Shown: positions 1-9,019 of the stretch, one piece after another
Numbering within the stretch: the stretch's first letter is position 1
How the letters are laid out: each line of letters begins with the position of its first letter
Assembly: GCA_019456195.1 (NCBI GenBank)
Contig: VRUK01000065.1
Span: 1 to 32,970 of the forward strand
DNA from: Planctomycetota bacterium
GTDB taxonomy: Bacteria > Planctomycetota > Phycisphaerae > Sedimentisphaerales > Anaerobacaceae
Length of the DNA stretch: 32,970 nt
Reading direction: 5' to 3'
The notes under the pieces: generated by a model
Database searches by the model: none
Told to the model about the DNA's origin: nothing
The model's input: the letters and a program-made list of their open reading frames with translations, nothing else
Position numbers and translations under genes: made by a program

Positions 1-729
1 TCTTTCTATGGTCTTTTGAACGGTAACACCGCCTAATTTATTTGCCCTGCAAACTATCTTAACTGTAGATACAAACGACAAAGGCCCAACATCCTCAGAT
101 TGCATAACAAGTGATATCCCGACAGCTTGAGGTAACAATCTTTCCATATCATTCGAATTCCATTCCTTGAGCCATTCGTCGCCGTCGAAATACTCAACCG
201 AAATCGCCTGTACGTTCTCCAGAACAACAAGCCAATTGTTACTATCCTTATCGACTTCGAATCCACCTATATATCTTCGTTTACTTCTCGATAAAGTGTT
301 CGTTGAGCTATCCAACATGTATTCGACTATAGCAAGACCTCCGAGGCTTTGCTCTCGCTTTGAAGCCACGGCTGAGGTTACGAATTGTAAAAAACTCCGC
401 CCGGATGAAACTTCTCCGCCCTCAAATAGAGATGGATCTTCCTGCTTGAGGCGTTCTCTTTCGCCAGTTCGGATATCGTTTGTTGCAGGCTGTGGAGATT
501 TATCCTGGTAACCGGCATAGCTGCAGCGCATCTCCGAGGCTATCCTTTGCAAAAAGATACTGGCCTGCTGCTGCAAAGCATGTTTTGGTTTAGAATGCGT
601 CAAAGACCTAATGGCTGCCGTATAAGTGCCGTAAACACTTCCTAAAATCAGTACAATCATGCTTAGAGCTATGATAATCTCCAATAAGGTGAAACCTTCT
701 CTTTTAGCTGTTCTTTCAGGCATTTTCAT
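1..729 (-). CDS. gspJ: Type II secretion minor pseudopilin GspJ (3' end outside window)
   Basis: The frame is open from the ATG at 729 to the left edge, so only about 243 residues are seen and the stop is missing. The N-terminus carries a type III prepilin motif (KREGFTLLEIIIALSMIV): basic leader, Gly-Phe cleavage site, Glu at +5, then a hydrophobic helix. GspJ forms the pseudopilus tip with GspI and GspK in the periplasm; the leader would be cut by a prepilin peptidase that is not in this window. The ATG lies one base past the gspI stop, which implies translational coupling. A second in-frame ATG at 723 is also possible. The GspJ assignment, rather than another minor pseudopilin, rests mainly on position after gspI and on size. 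gspK, L and M would be expected beyond the edge. Confidence 0.85.
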   Translation of the reverse strand, partial: MKMPERTAKREGFTLLEIIIALSMIVLILGSVYGTYTAAIRSLTHSKPKHALQQQASIFLQRIASEMRCSYAGYQDKSPQPATNDIRTGERERLKQEDPSLFEGGEVSSGRSFLQFVTSAVASKREQSLGGLAIVEYMLDSSTNTLSRSKRRYIGGFEVDKDSNNWLVVLENVQAISVEYFDGDEWLKEWNSNDMERLLPQAVGISLVMQSEDVGPLSFVSTVKIVCRANKLGGVTVQKTIER

Positions 730-730
730 A

Positions 731-1180
731 TCAGATCGCACCAGCCTTAGTCATAGTCTTGTCGATGAAAACATAAGTCGTCAAAGATATCTGTTTTTGG
801 CTTTGGCCTTCAGGCCACATCACAGTAACCGTCACCTTACACAGGTCGGTCGGATTTATCTCTTGAAGCTCTTCGATATATGCTTCAGTTACTTTTGACT
901 CCCAGTCAAAAACAATCTCTTTTTCCCGGCTTTCGACACTTCCTTTGTCCGTACCGATTTTAAGATCATTCTGAGAAATTACTTCGGCAAGTCTGGCGTT
1001 CCCTATTAGTGTTGCCTGAGATAAATTCCATGCCGAATCAGTCATAAGAATGCTTGCAGTAAGTAAATGCAGAAGAGGTACCAGGCCGATTACCGTGATG
1101 GCCAGGGCAATCAGCACTTCTATCAGAGTAAACGCTCTGATTGTGCGAAGAGACAATTTGGTTTTACTATTCTTCCACAT
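731..1180 (-). CDS. gspI: Type II secretion minor pseudopilin GspI
   Basis: About 149 residues from the ATG at 1180. An upstream in-frame start would overlap gspH and adds an N-terminus that does not look like a prepilin leader, so the internal ATG, 13 bases after the gspH stop, is preferred. The leader ends in a basic stretch followed by RAFTLIEVLIALAITVIG, a classic prepilin signal with Glu at +5, although the residue before Phe is Ala rather than the usual Gly. The C-terminal half has the short beta-strand and 'VTVMWPEG' type pattern of GspI. GspI nucleates the pseudopilus tip with GspJ and GspK. It sits in the canonical place between gspH and gspJ. Confidence 0.85.
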   Translation of the reverse strand: MWKNSKTKLSLRTIRAFTLIEVLIALAITVIGLVPLLHLLTASILMTDSAWNLSQATLIGNARLAEVISQNDLKIGTDKGSVESREKEIVFDWESKVTEAYIEELQEINPTDLCKVTVTVMWPEGQSQKQISLTTYVFIDKTMTKAGAI

Positions 1181-1193
1181 CTTGAAATCTTTT

Positions 1194-1694
1194 TTATTCG
1201 AATACCTCCAGCGTTTCGACATAACCCAACATCTCGTGCATAACAACGCTCATTTTCCTACCTTGAGAGGAAGCTACATAAACTGTTGCAGGCTCAATCC
1301 AACCTTGCGGACTAAACTCTATGGCGACAACATCCCCCGAATCGGTCCTTATATCTGGAAAATCTATGCCGGAAAACCGGATGTCTTCAGGAAGCCGGCC
1401 CTTTAAATTAAGCCCATCAGTCATCGGCATCAGCTTGCCATCCGGCGTATGGGCCGTTACCCAGTATGTTCCCTGCTCAATATTAAAGTGAAGCAGGTGT
1501 GTGAAGTGTGTAGAAACAGCTCTTTGACGGGCATATTCGGCAATACCGGCAATTTTGCTCACACTGCTTCTAAGTCGCTGTTGATCCAACAAACCATTAG
1601 AAAACTTCGGAAATACAACCGTTACACAGGCAGCTATAATCAAAATAATAACTGCCAATTCGACCAGCGTAAATCCACCTTGGCGACACTGCAT
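1194..1694 (-). CDS. gspH: Type II secretion minor pseudopilin GspH/FimT-like
   Basis: 166 residues. It begins with a very short basic leader and the prepilin motif GGFTLVELAVIILIIAACV, where Gly-Phe is the cleavage site and Glu is at +5. The remainder fits the GspH/FimT fold in size and strand pattern, with a region of strands after an Arg/Ser-rich linker. The start is supported by GGAG about nine bases upstream. It begins 6 bases after the gspG stop. GspH is a minor pseudopilin that connects the tip complex to the GspG shaft in the periplasm. Confidence 0.85.
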   Translation of the reverse strand: MQCRQGGFTLVELAVIILIIAACVTVVFPKFSNGLLDQQRLRSSVSKIAGIAEYARQRAVSTHFTHLLHFNIEQGTYWVTAHTPDGKLMPMTDGLNLKGRLPEDIRFSGIDFPDIRTDSGDVVAIEFSPQGWIEPATVYVASSQGRKMSVVMHEMLGYVETLEVFE

Positions 1695-1700
1695 GAGTGA

Positions 1701-2156
1701 TTACTCCTGGTCAATATTCCAACTCTCAATATCCGCGTCATCGCCGGAGCCACCATCTTCTCCGTCCTTGCCGTATGATTCTATTTCATAATCCTCACCA
1801 TGCACGCCGGGACAAAGATACATATATGGATTACCCCATGGATCTACCGGGACCTTGCCTCCTTCTATATACCCGCCCTTATTCCATCCTTTCAAGCCGG
1901 GATCATTTATGAGAGCTTCCAAACTTTGTGAAGTTGTGGGGAAACGCCCCGTGTCCGTCTTTAACAGCGCCAGCGCCGACTGAAAATTCCTTATCTGAAC
2001 TTTTGCTTTTAATCTTCGAGCCTGCTCGGGCCTGTCCAGAATCTTTGGCATTATTATTGTGGCGAGAAGTCCGAGAATGACTATTACAACCATTAATTCT
2101 ATCAAGGTAAAACCGGGCAGCCGAGCACGGCGTTCTGAATATTTCAACATTTTCAT
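1701..2156 (-). CDS. gspG: Type II secretion major pseudopilin GspG
   Basis: 151 residues, normal for the family. The prepilin motif PGFTLIELMVVIVILGLLA lies at about residues 14-32. The core 'DTGRFPTTSQSLEALI...GYI..VPVDPWGNPY' pattern is diagnostic for GspG, and the acidic Asp-rich C-terminal loop (KDGEDGGSGDDADIESW) is where GspG binds calcium. It is the main subunit of the periplasmic pseudopilus that pushes substrates through the secretin. AGGAG lies about nine bases before the ATG at 2156. This is the most clearly identified pseudopilin in the set. Confidence 0.96.
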   Translation of the reverse strand: MKMLKYSERRARLPGFTLIELMVVIVILGLLATIIMPKILDRPEQARRLKAKVQIRNFQSALALLKTDTGRFPTTSQSLEALINDPGLKGWNKGGYIEGGKVPVDPWGNPYMYLCPGVHGEDYEIESYGKDGEDGGSGDDADIESWNIDQE

Positions 2157-2168
2157 TAGTGTATTCTC

Positions 2169-3392
2169 CTAAACAATAGCACGGTTAATATCAAAAATCG
2201 GCATTAAAATCGCAAGAACAATGAATCCGACAACAATCCCCAATAGAACAATCATTACCGGCTCAAGCAGCGACGTTAGCGCTTTTACCGTTACCTCAAC
2301 ATCATTATCAAAAGCATCTGCAACATTTGTAAGCCCTTCTTCGATTCCTCCGCTTTTCTCACCGGCTGAAATCATGTGAATAACAATAGGTGGAAAAACT
2401 CCGCTTCTTCGGAACGATTCGGCGATCCCCGCCCCATGGCTGATCGCATTCTTGGCTTCTTCAACTACGTCGGAAATGACCGTATTACCTACCACTTGCC
2501 TGGAAAGGTCAAGTGTTTCAACGATTGAAAGCCCGCTGGCTAACAGTACCGCTAATGTTCGTGAAAAGCGGGATATTGCTATCTTTCGATTAAGATTGCC
2601 GAACAGCGGCAATTTCAACTTTATTCGATCCCAAGCTCTCCGGCCTTTTGTTGTCTTTGACCAAAATATCGGAGCAATAATAATTACAATCAGCATAATT
2701 ATCAAAAGCCAGAAGTAATCCTGAATAAAATTACTTATTCTCATTAACATAACAGTCGGCCATGGAAGCTGACGATTCATCTCAAGAAACAGTTTTGTAA
2801 TACTGGGAATTACATACGTAAATATAAACGCTATGACACTTAGACCCACGATTGCCATAAACGCCGGATAAGCCATTGCAGCTTTTACCTTATTAGTAAG
2901 ATTAGTTCGTCTTTCCGCAATTTCAGCCAATCGCAGCAGGACATTTTCCAGAGTACCAGTAGCCTCCCCGGCCCTTATCATGCTGACGAAGACTTCCGAG
3001 AAAACACCCGGGTATTCAGCCATCGCTTTTGCCAACGGAATACCTTCATTAACCCTGTCACGTATCGGCGCAAAGACTTTTTCCAAAGGCTGAGCCGATA
3101 GCTGCTCAACCAAAGCGGACAAGGCGGGCACAAGCGGAATGCCCGCATGCAGCAAGGTCGCCAGTTGCCTTGTGGCGACCGAGACATCTCGTTGTTTTAT
3201 CCTGCGAAAGCTGATAGTCCTTGTTCCGGCACCGAGCTGACGATGAATATCTTTCTGTGCACTGTTGATTTCCAGAAGATGTACTTTGGCCGCACGAAGT
3301 GTCCTTCTTGCCTCTGCAATTGAAGCCGCATCGATCGTTCCACGTTTCTTCCGGCCGGCGCTGTTTAACTCTATATATTTAAATAGAGGCAT
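2169..3392 (-). CDS. gspF: Type II secretion inner-membrane platform protein GspF
   Basis: 407 residues, the usual length. There are two T2SSF repeats: about 70-195, with the 'R.LATLLHAGIPLVPAL' helix and first membrane helix at about 170-195, and about 275-400, with the matching 'FSRTLAVLLASGLSIVETL' and a last membrane helix at the C-terminus. A middle hydrophobic pair sits at about 215-245. GspF is the polytopic platform protein that couples the GspE ATPase to pseudopilus growth. AAGGA lies about ten bases before the ATG. It follows gspE by 21 bases. Confidence 0.95.
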   Translation of the reverse strand: MPLFKYIELNSAGRKKRGTIDAASIAEARRTLRAAKVHLLEINSAQKDIHRQLGAGTRTISFRRIKQRDVSVATRQLATLLHAGIPLVPALSALVEQLSAQPLEKVFAPIRDRVNEGIPLAKAMAEYPGVFSEVFVSMIRAGEATGTLENVLLRLAEIAERRTNLTNKVKAAMAYPAFMAIVGLSVIAFIFTYVIPSITKLFLEMNRQLPWPTVMLMRISNFIQDYFWLLIIMLIVIIIAPIFWSKTTKGRRAWDRIKLKLPLFGNLNRKIAISRFSRTLAVLLASGLSIVETLDLSRQVVGNTVISDVVEEAKNAISHGAGIAESFRRSGVFPPIVIHMISAGEKSGGIEEGLTNVADAFDNDVEVTVKALTSLLEPVMIVLLGIVVGFIVLAILMPIFDINRAIV

Positions 3393-3413
3393 GTATTATC
3401 ATTCCTTAATCAA

Positions 3414-5120
3414 TCATACTACCGCATCCTGTGCCACACGTAGAACTTCTTCAATAGTCGTTTCACCTGAGAAGGCTTTTCTTAGACCGTCCTGGCGTAA
3501 CGTAAACATACCTTTCTTTATTGCTATCTGCTTTATCGAATTTGAACCGGCATTCGCCATAACCGACTCTCTTATCTCCTCGTCAATCGCCATCAATTCG
3601 AATATTCCCTCTCGCCCCATATATCCGGTACCGATACAATTCGGACATCCTTTGCCTTGATATAAATTTTCTTTACGATGCTGTACTTGGGCATCAAATA
3701 CTTCCAGCTCTTCTTCACTTGGCGTGTAGGGGGCCTTGCACTGCGGGCAGATAATCCTTACCAGCCTTTGTGCCATTATCCCGATAACAGAAGAACAAAC
3801 CAGATAAGGCTCAATCCCCATATCAATCAAACGGGTTATAGCACTCGCAGAGTCATTTGTGTGGAGCGTACTTAAAACCAGATGCCCTGTTAAAGCTGCC
3901 TGGATAGCAATTTGGGCAGTTTCAAGATCACGAATTTCTCCAATCATAATTACGTCCGGGTCCTGCCTGAGAATATGCCGCAGGTAATTTGCGAAAGTCA
4001 GGCCTATCTTGGGATGTATTTGCATCTGACCAATCCCGGCAAGCTTGTATTCTATCGGATCCTCAACCGTCATAATGTTCCGAACTTCCGTGTTCAGTTC
4101 ACCAAGAACACTGTAAAGTGTTGTTGTTTTACCGCTGCCGGTAGGCCCTGTTAAAAGAATTATACCGTGAGGTATATGAATAAGTCGCTGAAATTCCTTT
4201 TCAGTGTCCGCAGTAAATCCCAACTTGCCGAGGCCGAAACGTGCCCCGCTCTTGTCCAAAAGCCGAAGAACAACACGTTCACCATCAGAACTGGGAACGG
4301 TTGAGACTCGGATGTCTATTTCATTTTCACTTATTTTAATCCTGCTTCGACCATCCTGCGGAAGTCTGCGTTCGGCAATGTTTAAATTTGCCATGATTTT
4401 CAGGCGTGATACCAACGCAGCAACATATTGCTTCGGAAGAGTAAATTTGTTATGCAGCACACCGTCTATTCGAAAACGAACAGTCACCTCATCCTCATAC
4501 GGCTCAATATGTATGTCACTCGCTCGGGCCTGTACAGCCTGAAAAAATATAGTATTAACCAATTTAACAACCGGCGCTCTGTTGGCCAGGTCCAAAAGGT
4601 CTTCTGAGACGGACCCCGAAGTCAAACCGGTAAAATCCATACTGTCGTCCAGTTCGGTTAATGCCTCCGTGGCAGAACCTTCACTTTGATAATAATAGTG
4701 GCTAAGTCTGTCTTCAATCACAGAAGACGCACAAATAATCCTCTTGCAGCGAACGCCGAGCATTTTAACGACGGCATCAAATGCCATTACATCAAGAGGA
4801 TCACTCACAGCAACACTAACCTTTTCCTCCGCCCCGTTAAACGGGAGAATCTTGTGTTTTTTTAAGAATTCAATCGGCAAATTTGCAACTAATTCTTTGT
4901 TGAGTTTTCTCTGCGGTATATTATCTAAATAAGAAAGCCCCCATTGTTGAGCCAGAGCTTTGAGAACCTCAATCTCAGTGACATGGCCGGCCCTGATTAG
5001 TATTCGACCGATTCTTTGGCCTTGATTTTCATTAGTTTGCAGCAGTAGAGCATCGATTAATTGCTGCTCTGCAAGTGAGGTTTGCCGTAATAGTATCTGT
5101 CCTAATAATTCCACCTTCAT
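3414..5120 (-). CDS. gspE: Type II secretion ATPase GspE
   Basis: 568 residues. An N-terminal MshEN/T2SSE_N-type domain occupies about 1-150. The catalytic domain follows: Walker A GPTGSGKT at 325-332, Asp box around TVEDPIEY (351-358), Walker B 'DPDVIMIGEIRD' (387-398), and His box STLHTND (about 417-423). The tetracysteine zinc motif (CPQC at about 458 and CPNC at about 498) is characteristic of GspE and PilB. It is a cytoplasmic hexameric ATPase that powers pseudopilus assembly with GspF and GspL. Catalytic residues look intact. About 104 bases separate it from gspD upstream, with no obvious terminator. Confidence 0.97.
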   Translation of the reverse strand: MKVELLGQILLRQTSLAEQQLIDALLLQTNENQGQRIGRILIRAGHVTEIEVLKALAQQWGLSYLDNIPQRKLNKELVANLPIEFLKKHKILPFNGAEEKVSVAVSDPLDVMAFDAVVKMLGVRCKRIICASSVIEDRLSHYYYQSEGSATEALTELDDSMDFTGLTSGSVSEDLLDLANRAPVVKLVNTIFFQAVQARASDIHIEPYEDEVTVRFRIDGVLHNKFTLPKQYVAALVSRLKIMANLNIAERRLPQDGRSRIKISENEIDIRVSTVPSSDGERVVLRLLDKSGARFGLGKLGFTADTEKEFQRLIHIPHGIILLTGPTGSGKTTTLYSVLGELNTEVRNIMTVEDPIEYKLAGIGQMQIHPKIGLTFANYLRHILRQDPDVIMIGEIRDLETAQIAIQAALTGHLVLSTLHTNDSASAITRLIDMGIEPYLVCSSVIGIMAQRLVRIICPQCKAPYTPSEEELEVFDAQVQHRKENLYQGKGCPNCIGTGYMGREGIFELMAIDEEIRESVMANAGSNSIKQIAIKKGMFTLRQDGLRKAFSGETTIEEVLRVAQDAVV

Positions 5121-5224
5121 ATTTTCATCTTCTTATATATAGCCTGCCCTGTTAGTATTCGGTATTAATAGCTGTTCTCGCAGCACTGGATTAGGACTTG
5201 ATTCCGGTTTTCATTAGTGAGCAT

Positions 5225-7246
5225 CTAAAACAAAAAACTTAGTTCCTCTTCAAAACTTGCTTGGGGTTCTAACGTCTGCCGTTTTTTTTCTTCTGTTATT
5301 TGTTCGAGAGCCTCCTTGGTTGTCAGAACATGGGGAGTTATAAAAAGAAGCAGATTCGTTTTTTGCACACGGTCTCTATTGACCCTGAACAATCCCCCGA
5401 TGAGTGGTAAATCTCCGAGTAATGGTATCTTTTTCTCAACAGTTTCCTCGTCATCCCGGATCAAGCCGCCTATGACAACAGTTGTACCACTCGGGATAGA
5501 AATAACGGTTTCGACTTCACGCTTCGATGTAGTCGGTGTATCCCCTCCTACTACGCCCGTTGTTGCTGATGGTACGAGTTTGCTAAAACTTGCATTAACT
5601 TCAAGACGAACAATATCGCCCGGACTGATGTGCGGCGTAACTGTTAATTCGATACCAACATCCTTAAAATCGAACGTTTGAATTTTAGTAGGCGTAGCCG
5701 GGTCAATTTCTGTAACACGCGAATCTCTCACATAGGGGACATTGTCAACCACTGTTATAGTTGCCTCTTGATGATTGGAAGTAAGCACATGCGGCGTTGA
5801 AAGAATGTTAATTCCTGAGTGTTTTTCCAACGCCTTTAAAACAGCACCAATTGTTGCCTGCCCCCCGACCTCTTTATGTAAACCTATAGCCAGACCTTCA
5901 AGGTCGCCGGACACCGCTTCAATCCTGGGGCCAAGATTTGTAAATGCGAAACCGCGAACACTATCAGCGATTGCCTCATCAAGTGTTGCCCAGTCAACTC
6001 CGATTTCTTTTAAGACATCTTCGCTAACTTCGATTATCTGGAACTCAACCAGTACCTGCTCACGGACCACATCTAATTTTCCAATTATATCTTCGACAAT
6101 CCTGTAGTACTGAGATGAAGCCACAACAATGAGCGAGTTTGTATTTTCGTCCGCGGTTATCTGCAAAGGCTCACGGGATTCGATTTTAGCGCCTGATACC
6201 AGTTGCCCCAATACTTTTGAAAGCGATTTTTCAATATCAACAGCTTCTGCATGGTTAAGATAAATTACATGCACGTTACCCGCTTCAACAGGACGTTCGA
6301 CATCTAATTCTTTGACAAGGCCCCTGATTATTTCAGTATCTTCAGGATTTGCCAGCACAATCAAAGAATTGGTTCGTTCATCGGGCAAAATCTTCAACGC
6401 AGCACCCGCTCCTCCGGGAACGGCTCTTGCAACCCTGCCGCCGGGAGCAACAGTACTTTGTTGCATAATCTGTTTAATCTGTTCACTGATATTATGAGCG
6501 GAACCATATTTAAGACGGATCAAAACAATATTCTCTTTTGCTCCTTCAGTATCAAGCTCTTGAATAAGCTTTGCCATCCTGTGGATATTGGACGAAGTAT
6601 CGGTTAAAATAATTGAGTTTGACTGCACATACGTCGTCAGATTACCTCCGGTGGATACTAACGGTGTAAGTGAGCTGCTTAGCTCTGCAATGTTAGCAAA
6701 ACGTATTGGAATAATTTGTGTTACGACAGCGTCATTTTGGGGTATTAATTCAGGATCACCCCCAACACGTATTAAGATATTACTTTTTGATGCTTCTGCA
6801 CGAGGAATGATTTTGACTATCCTTCCTGCAGGCACAGCAGCAAAGCCTTTGACCTGCAGTACAGACTCGAATACTTCATAGACCTCTCCAAGTCGTATCC
6901 GAGTAGGTGAAATAAGTGTAACGGTACCGCGAATACTGTCATCAATAAGAAAGTTGATCCCTGTAAGTTCACCGATAGTCTTGATAAAAATTTTAATATC
7001 CACCTGGTCAAAATCCAGTGAAATCAGTTTGTCCGCCACACCAGGCTTAAGGAGTTCCGGCATATATACTTCCGGACCTGTCATCTTTGTAGATCTTTCG
7101 GATACTTGGCTCTTCGACTGCTGATTTGCAAGAGATACTGATGATTGCAGCTCCGCTATCAGAATATAACTACAAAGCACTAAAAGTAATAAAGGAATTC
7201 TTGTGCTCAACAATCCCGGTCGTTTTTTATCATATAATATTGACAT
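5225..7246 (-). CDS. gspD: Type II secretion outer-membrane secretin GspD
   Basis: 673 residues. An N-terminal hydrophobic signal segment lies at about residues 13-40. An N0 domain begins near 75 (LDFDQVDIKIFIKTIGELTG), followed by three repeated N1-N3 ring domains, the second and third with the 'ADERTNSLIVLA' and 'ADENTNSLIVVA' signatures. The C-terminal secretin domain contains 'VPYVRD', 'VGIELTVTPHI' and the conserved 'IPLLGDLPLIGGLFR'. It forms the outer-membrane gate. The protein stops shortly after the secretin domain, so an S-domain for a pilotin is not obvious. It follows gspC by 44 bases. Confidence 0.96.
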   Translation of the reverse strand: MSILYDKKRPGLLSTRIPLLLLVLCSYILIAELQSSVSLANQQSKSQVSERSTKMTGPEVYMPELLKPGVADKLISLDFDQVDIKIFIKTIGELTGINFLIDDSIRGTVTLISPTRIRLGEVYEVFESVLQVKGFAAVPAGRIVKIIPRAEASKSNILIRVGGDPELIPQNDAVVTQIIPIRFANIAELSSSLTPLVSTGGNLTTYVQSNSIILTDTSSNIHRMAKLIQELDTEGAKENIVLIRLKYGSAHNISEQIKQIMQQSTVAPGGRVARAVPGGAGAALKILPDERTNSLIVLANPEDTEIIRGLVKELDVERPVEAGNVHVIYLNHAEAVDIEKSLSKVLGQLVSGAKIESREPLQITADENTNSLIVVASSQYYRIVEDIIGKLDVVREQVLVEFQIIEVSEDVLKEIGVDWATLDEAIADSVRGFAFTNLGPRIEAVSGDLEGLAIGLHKEVGGQATIGAVLKALEKHSGINILSTPHVLTSNHQEATITVVDNVPYVRDSRVTEIDPATPTKIQTFDFKDVGIELTVTPHISPGDIVRLEVNASFSKLVPSATTGVVGGDTPTTSKREVETVISIPSGTTVVIGGLIRDDEETVEKKIPLLGDLPLIGGLFRVNRDRVQKTNLLLFITPHVLTTKEALEQITEEKKRQTLEPQASFEEELSFLF

Positions 7247-7290
7247 AATTCACGCTCTTGATTAATTAATAATATCAGATTGTACAATCG

Positions 7291-8190
7291 TTACTTAATC
7301 CCAAACGAAAGCTTCTTCTCTTGTTGACCCCGCAAAAGCTGAATGTCTATTGAAGATTGCGACCTTGCTTTTCTAAGAATCTGGAAAGCCTTCCGCCTGT
7401 TAGTTACCGTGCTGCCATTTATGTTCTGAATAACATCACCATTCTCAAATCCTACGAACCTGGCCATGCTCAAACCTTCCAAACCTGTGATACGTACACC
7501 CTTCTCCTGACCATCTTCCAAATAAGGAGCGACTTCCACCGCTTTTATAATTGCCTCCATCCCCCCTACTCTTGCAAGAAACGCTTTCTTGTTTATTTCC
7601 CGTTCGGTTGGCGAAATAACATTTACAGCTTCAGCAGCATCGGGTTTTTGGGCAACCACCGTTTCGGTACTTTTTTCAATCCTGTCTGAAATCCCATCAG
7701 TTACATACAAATTTAAGACCTCACGTTGCCCCTCATTGATGAGGACTATTTTATTCCGATCAATTCTTTCGATCCGTGTACCCGCAATAATATCTCCGGT
7801 CCTATACAGATCCTGTATTTTAGTTTTTACGTTTTCAATCACAGCGCAGGCTACGTCCTCATCTCCTGCAACAGTAGCAAGCAACCGAAGCTGTGCCTTA
7901 AGAACAGAAATCGAATTCTCTCTTGTTACTTGTTCCGGATTCTGCTTAGCTGAACTCCGTCCTGAAGAACCAAAAATATCCCGCTCAAGAATAATATCAG
8001 GATTTTCCGTCTGTACCGGGTTCTTACTGAGAGCAATTTTTTCTCCATCCGTTGTGGAAATCGGCTCTACAATGGCACTTTGCCCACTATCCTTACCAAA
8101 GATAAAACCGGCAACTATATATCCAAGGATTACCAGCAAGACGATATTCGTAATCAACAATATTCTTGGTATTTCTAAAACGTTCTTCAT
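7291..8190 (-). CDS. gspC: Type II secretion inner-membrane protein GspC with PDZ domain (copy 1)
   Basis: 299 residues. An N-terminal membrane helix lies at about 10-30. A homology-region domain follows: ILERDIFGSSG at about 67, then LLATVAGDEDVACAVIEN, and TGDII...RIERIDRNKIVLI. The C-terminal PDZ domain (about 205-299) has the carboxylate-loop-like 'GLSMARFVGFENGDVIQNING' and a final beta-strand LRGQQEKKLSF. GspC links the inner-membrane platform to the secretin GspD and helps recruit substrates. It is the first gene of the C-J operon and lies 49 bases after the CPBP protease gene. A full-length paralogue is at 11554-12453. Confidence 0.93.
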   Translation of the reverse strand: MKNVLEIPRILLITNIVLLVILGYIVAGFIFGKDSGQSAIVEPISTTDGEKIALSKNPVQTENPDIILERDIFGSSGRSSAKQNPEQVTRENSISVLKAQLRLLATVAGDEDVACAVIENVKTKIQDLYRTGDIIAGTRIERIDRNKIVLINEGQREVLNLYVTDGISDRIEKSTETVVAQKPDAAEAVNVISPTEREINKKAFLARVGGMEAIIKAVEVAPYLEDGQEKGVRITGLEGLSMARFVGFENGDVIQNINGSTVTNRRKAFQILRKARSQSSIDIQLLRGQQEKKLSFGIK

Positions 8191-8239
8191 TATCTATCAA
8201 TATTTAAAATTCTCTTCACGTTTATTACTGCCAAACCGC

Positions 8240-8923
8240 CTAAGTTAACACTGCTGCGATTAGGCCATAAAAAACATTAGCTAAACCGTGAAACAAAACC
8301 GGTGCTAACAGCGATTTAGTCTTCACGAGCAACCAACCGAAAATCAATCCCGGTAAAAAAGTAATAATCGGCATTACACTCCCCAGAATTAAACAGTGTG
8401 ATATAGCGAAGACAGTTGCTGATATTATTATACCGATTATTTCCAAAAATACACGTTTTTTTTGCACGGACATGGCCAATAAAGACATTACATTGCATTG
8501 AAAATACCCTCTAAAGAAAATCTCTTCGGCTACTGCAACATACATGAATTGATAAGCCAACCATGAGAACCAGCGCCCCTCTGGAATTATCGGACTCAAT
8601 GGCAACTGAATATTAAGGTGTTTCAGTAAAAATATGCCTGCCAAAAGAAGGGGAAATACTATGACACAAGTTGCACAGAGCACCCGCAAAATCAATCCCG
8701 GCCGCCCTGCTCGCAGACCAATATCAGCGAAACTTCTCTTCCTTAAACGAGTTGGGACCAAAGCCGCCGTTATTAATAAAAAGGGAGCCAGGAACCAGTC
8801 TCCCCTGCTATTTACATTGTTGCGCAAGAACTTTATTAGACATATCGTAACAACCGTAACGCACAGCATCTCAATCAAAAGAAGTATTCCGGCAACACTT
8901 AATTTTTCTCTGCCTTCAATCAA
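8240..8923 (-). CDS. CPBP-family glutamic intramembrane protease, candidate sorting protease
   Basis: 227 residues, mostly membrane helices. The family motifs are all present: EEIFFR (Glu133, Glu134, Arg138), FAISH (His176) and LFHGLAN (His212, Asn216). These are the active-site and metal-independent catalytic positions of CPBP (CAAX-like, Abi/Rce1) proteases. The start is the TTG at 8923, just after an in-frame stop; the next in-frame Met is residue 19, so the exact start is uncertain. Some CPBP members cleave C-terminal sorting tags (myxosortase MrtX acting on MYXO-CTERM). Here the gene sits between a protein with such a tag and gspC, so the same job is inferred, not shown. Specific subfamily could not be assigned. 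Confidence 0.88.
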   Translation of the reverse strand: MIEGREKLSVAGILLLIEMLCVTVVTICLIKFLRNNVNSRGDWFLAPFLLITAALVPTRLRKRSFADIGLRAGRPGLILRVLCATCVIVFPLLLAGIFLLKHLNIQLPLSPIIPEGRWFSWLAYQFMYVAVAEEIFFRGYFQCNVMSLLAMSVQKKRVFLEIIGIIISATVFAISHCLILGSVMPIITFLPGLIFGWLLVKTKSLLAPVLFHGLANVFYGLIAAVLT

Positions 8924-8939
8924 GACTTTCTACCCCACA

Positions 8940-8982
8940 TAAAATAAAGCATCTGGCAACGGTACCCGCCACTGCCAGATGC
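8940..8982 (-). terminator. Intrinsic terminator after the tagged propeller gene
   Basis: A perfect 10-bp stem GCATCTGGCA/TGCCAGATGC (8949-8958 with 8973-8982) has a 14-base loop and, on the minus strand, is followed by a T-rich run CTTTATTTTATG. It lies 38 bases past the stop of the upstream gene and just before the CPBP gene. It probably ends most transcripts of the secreted protein and leaves the protease and gsp genes to a separate promoter or to readthrough. Confidence 0.75.
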
Positions 8983-9019
8983 AAAGCCTTGTTTATTATA
9001 CTATGTATTGAATTTTATG

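Noticed and set aside
7589..8248. Long plus-strand frame of 219 codons opposite gspC
   Set aside because: It is the antisense shadow of gspC, which has clear domains and operon context.
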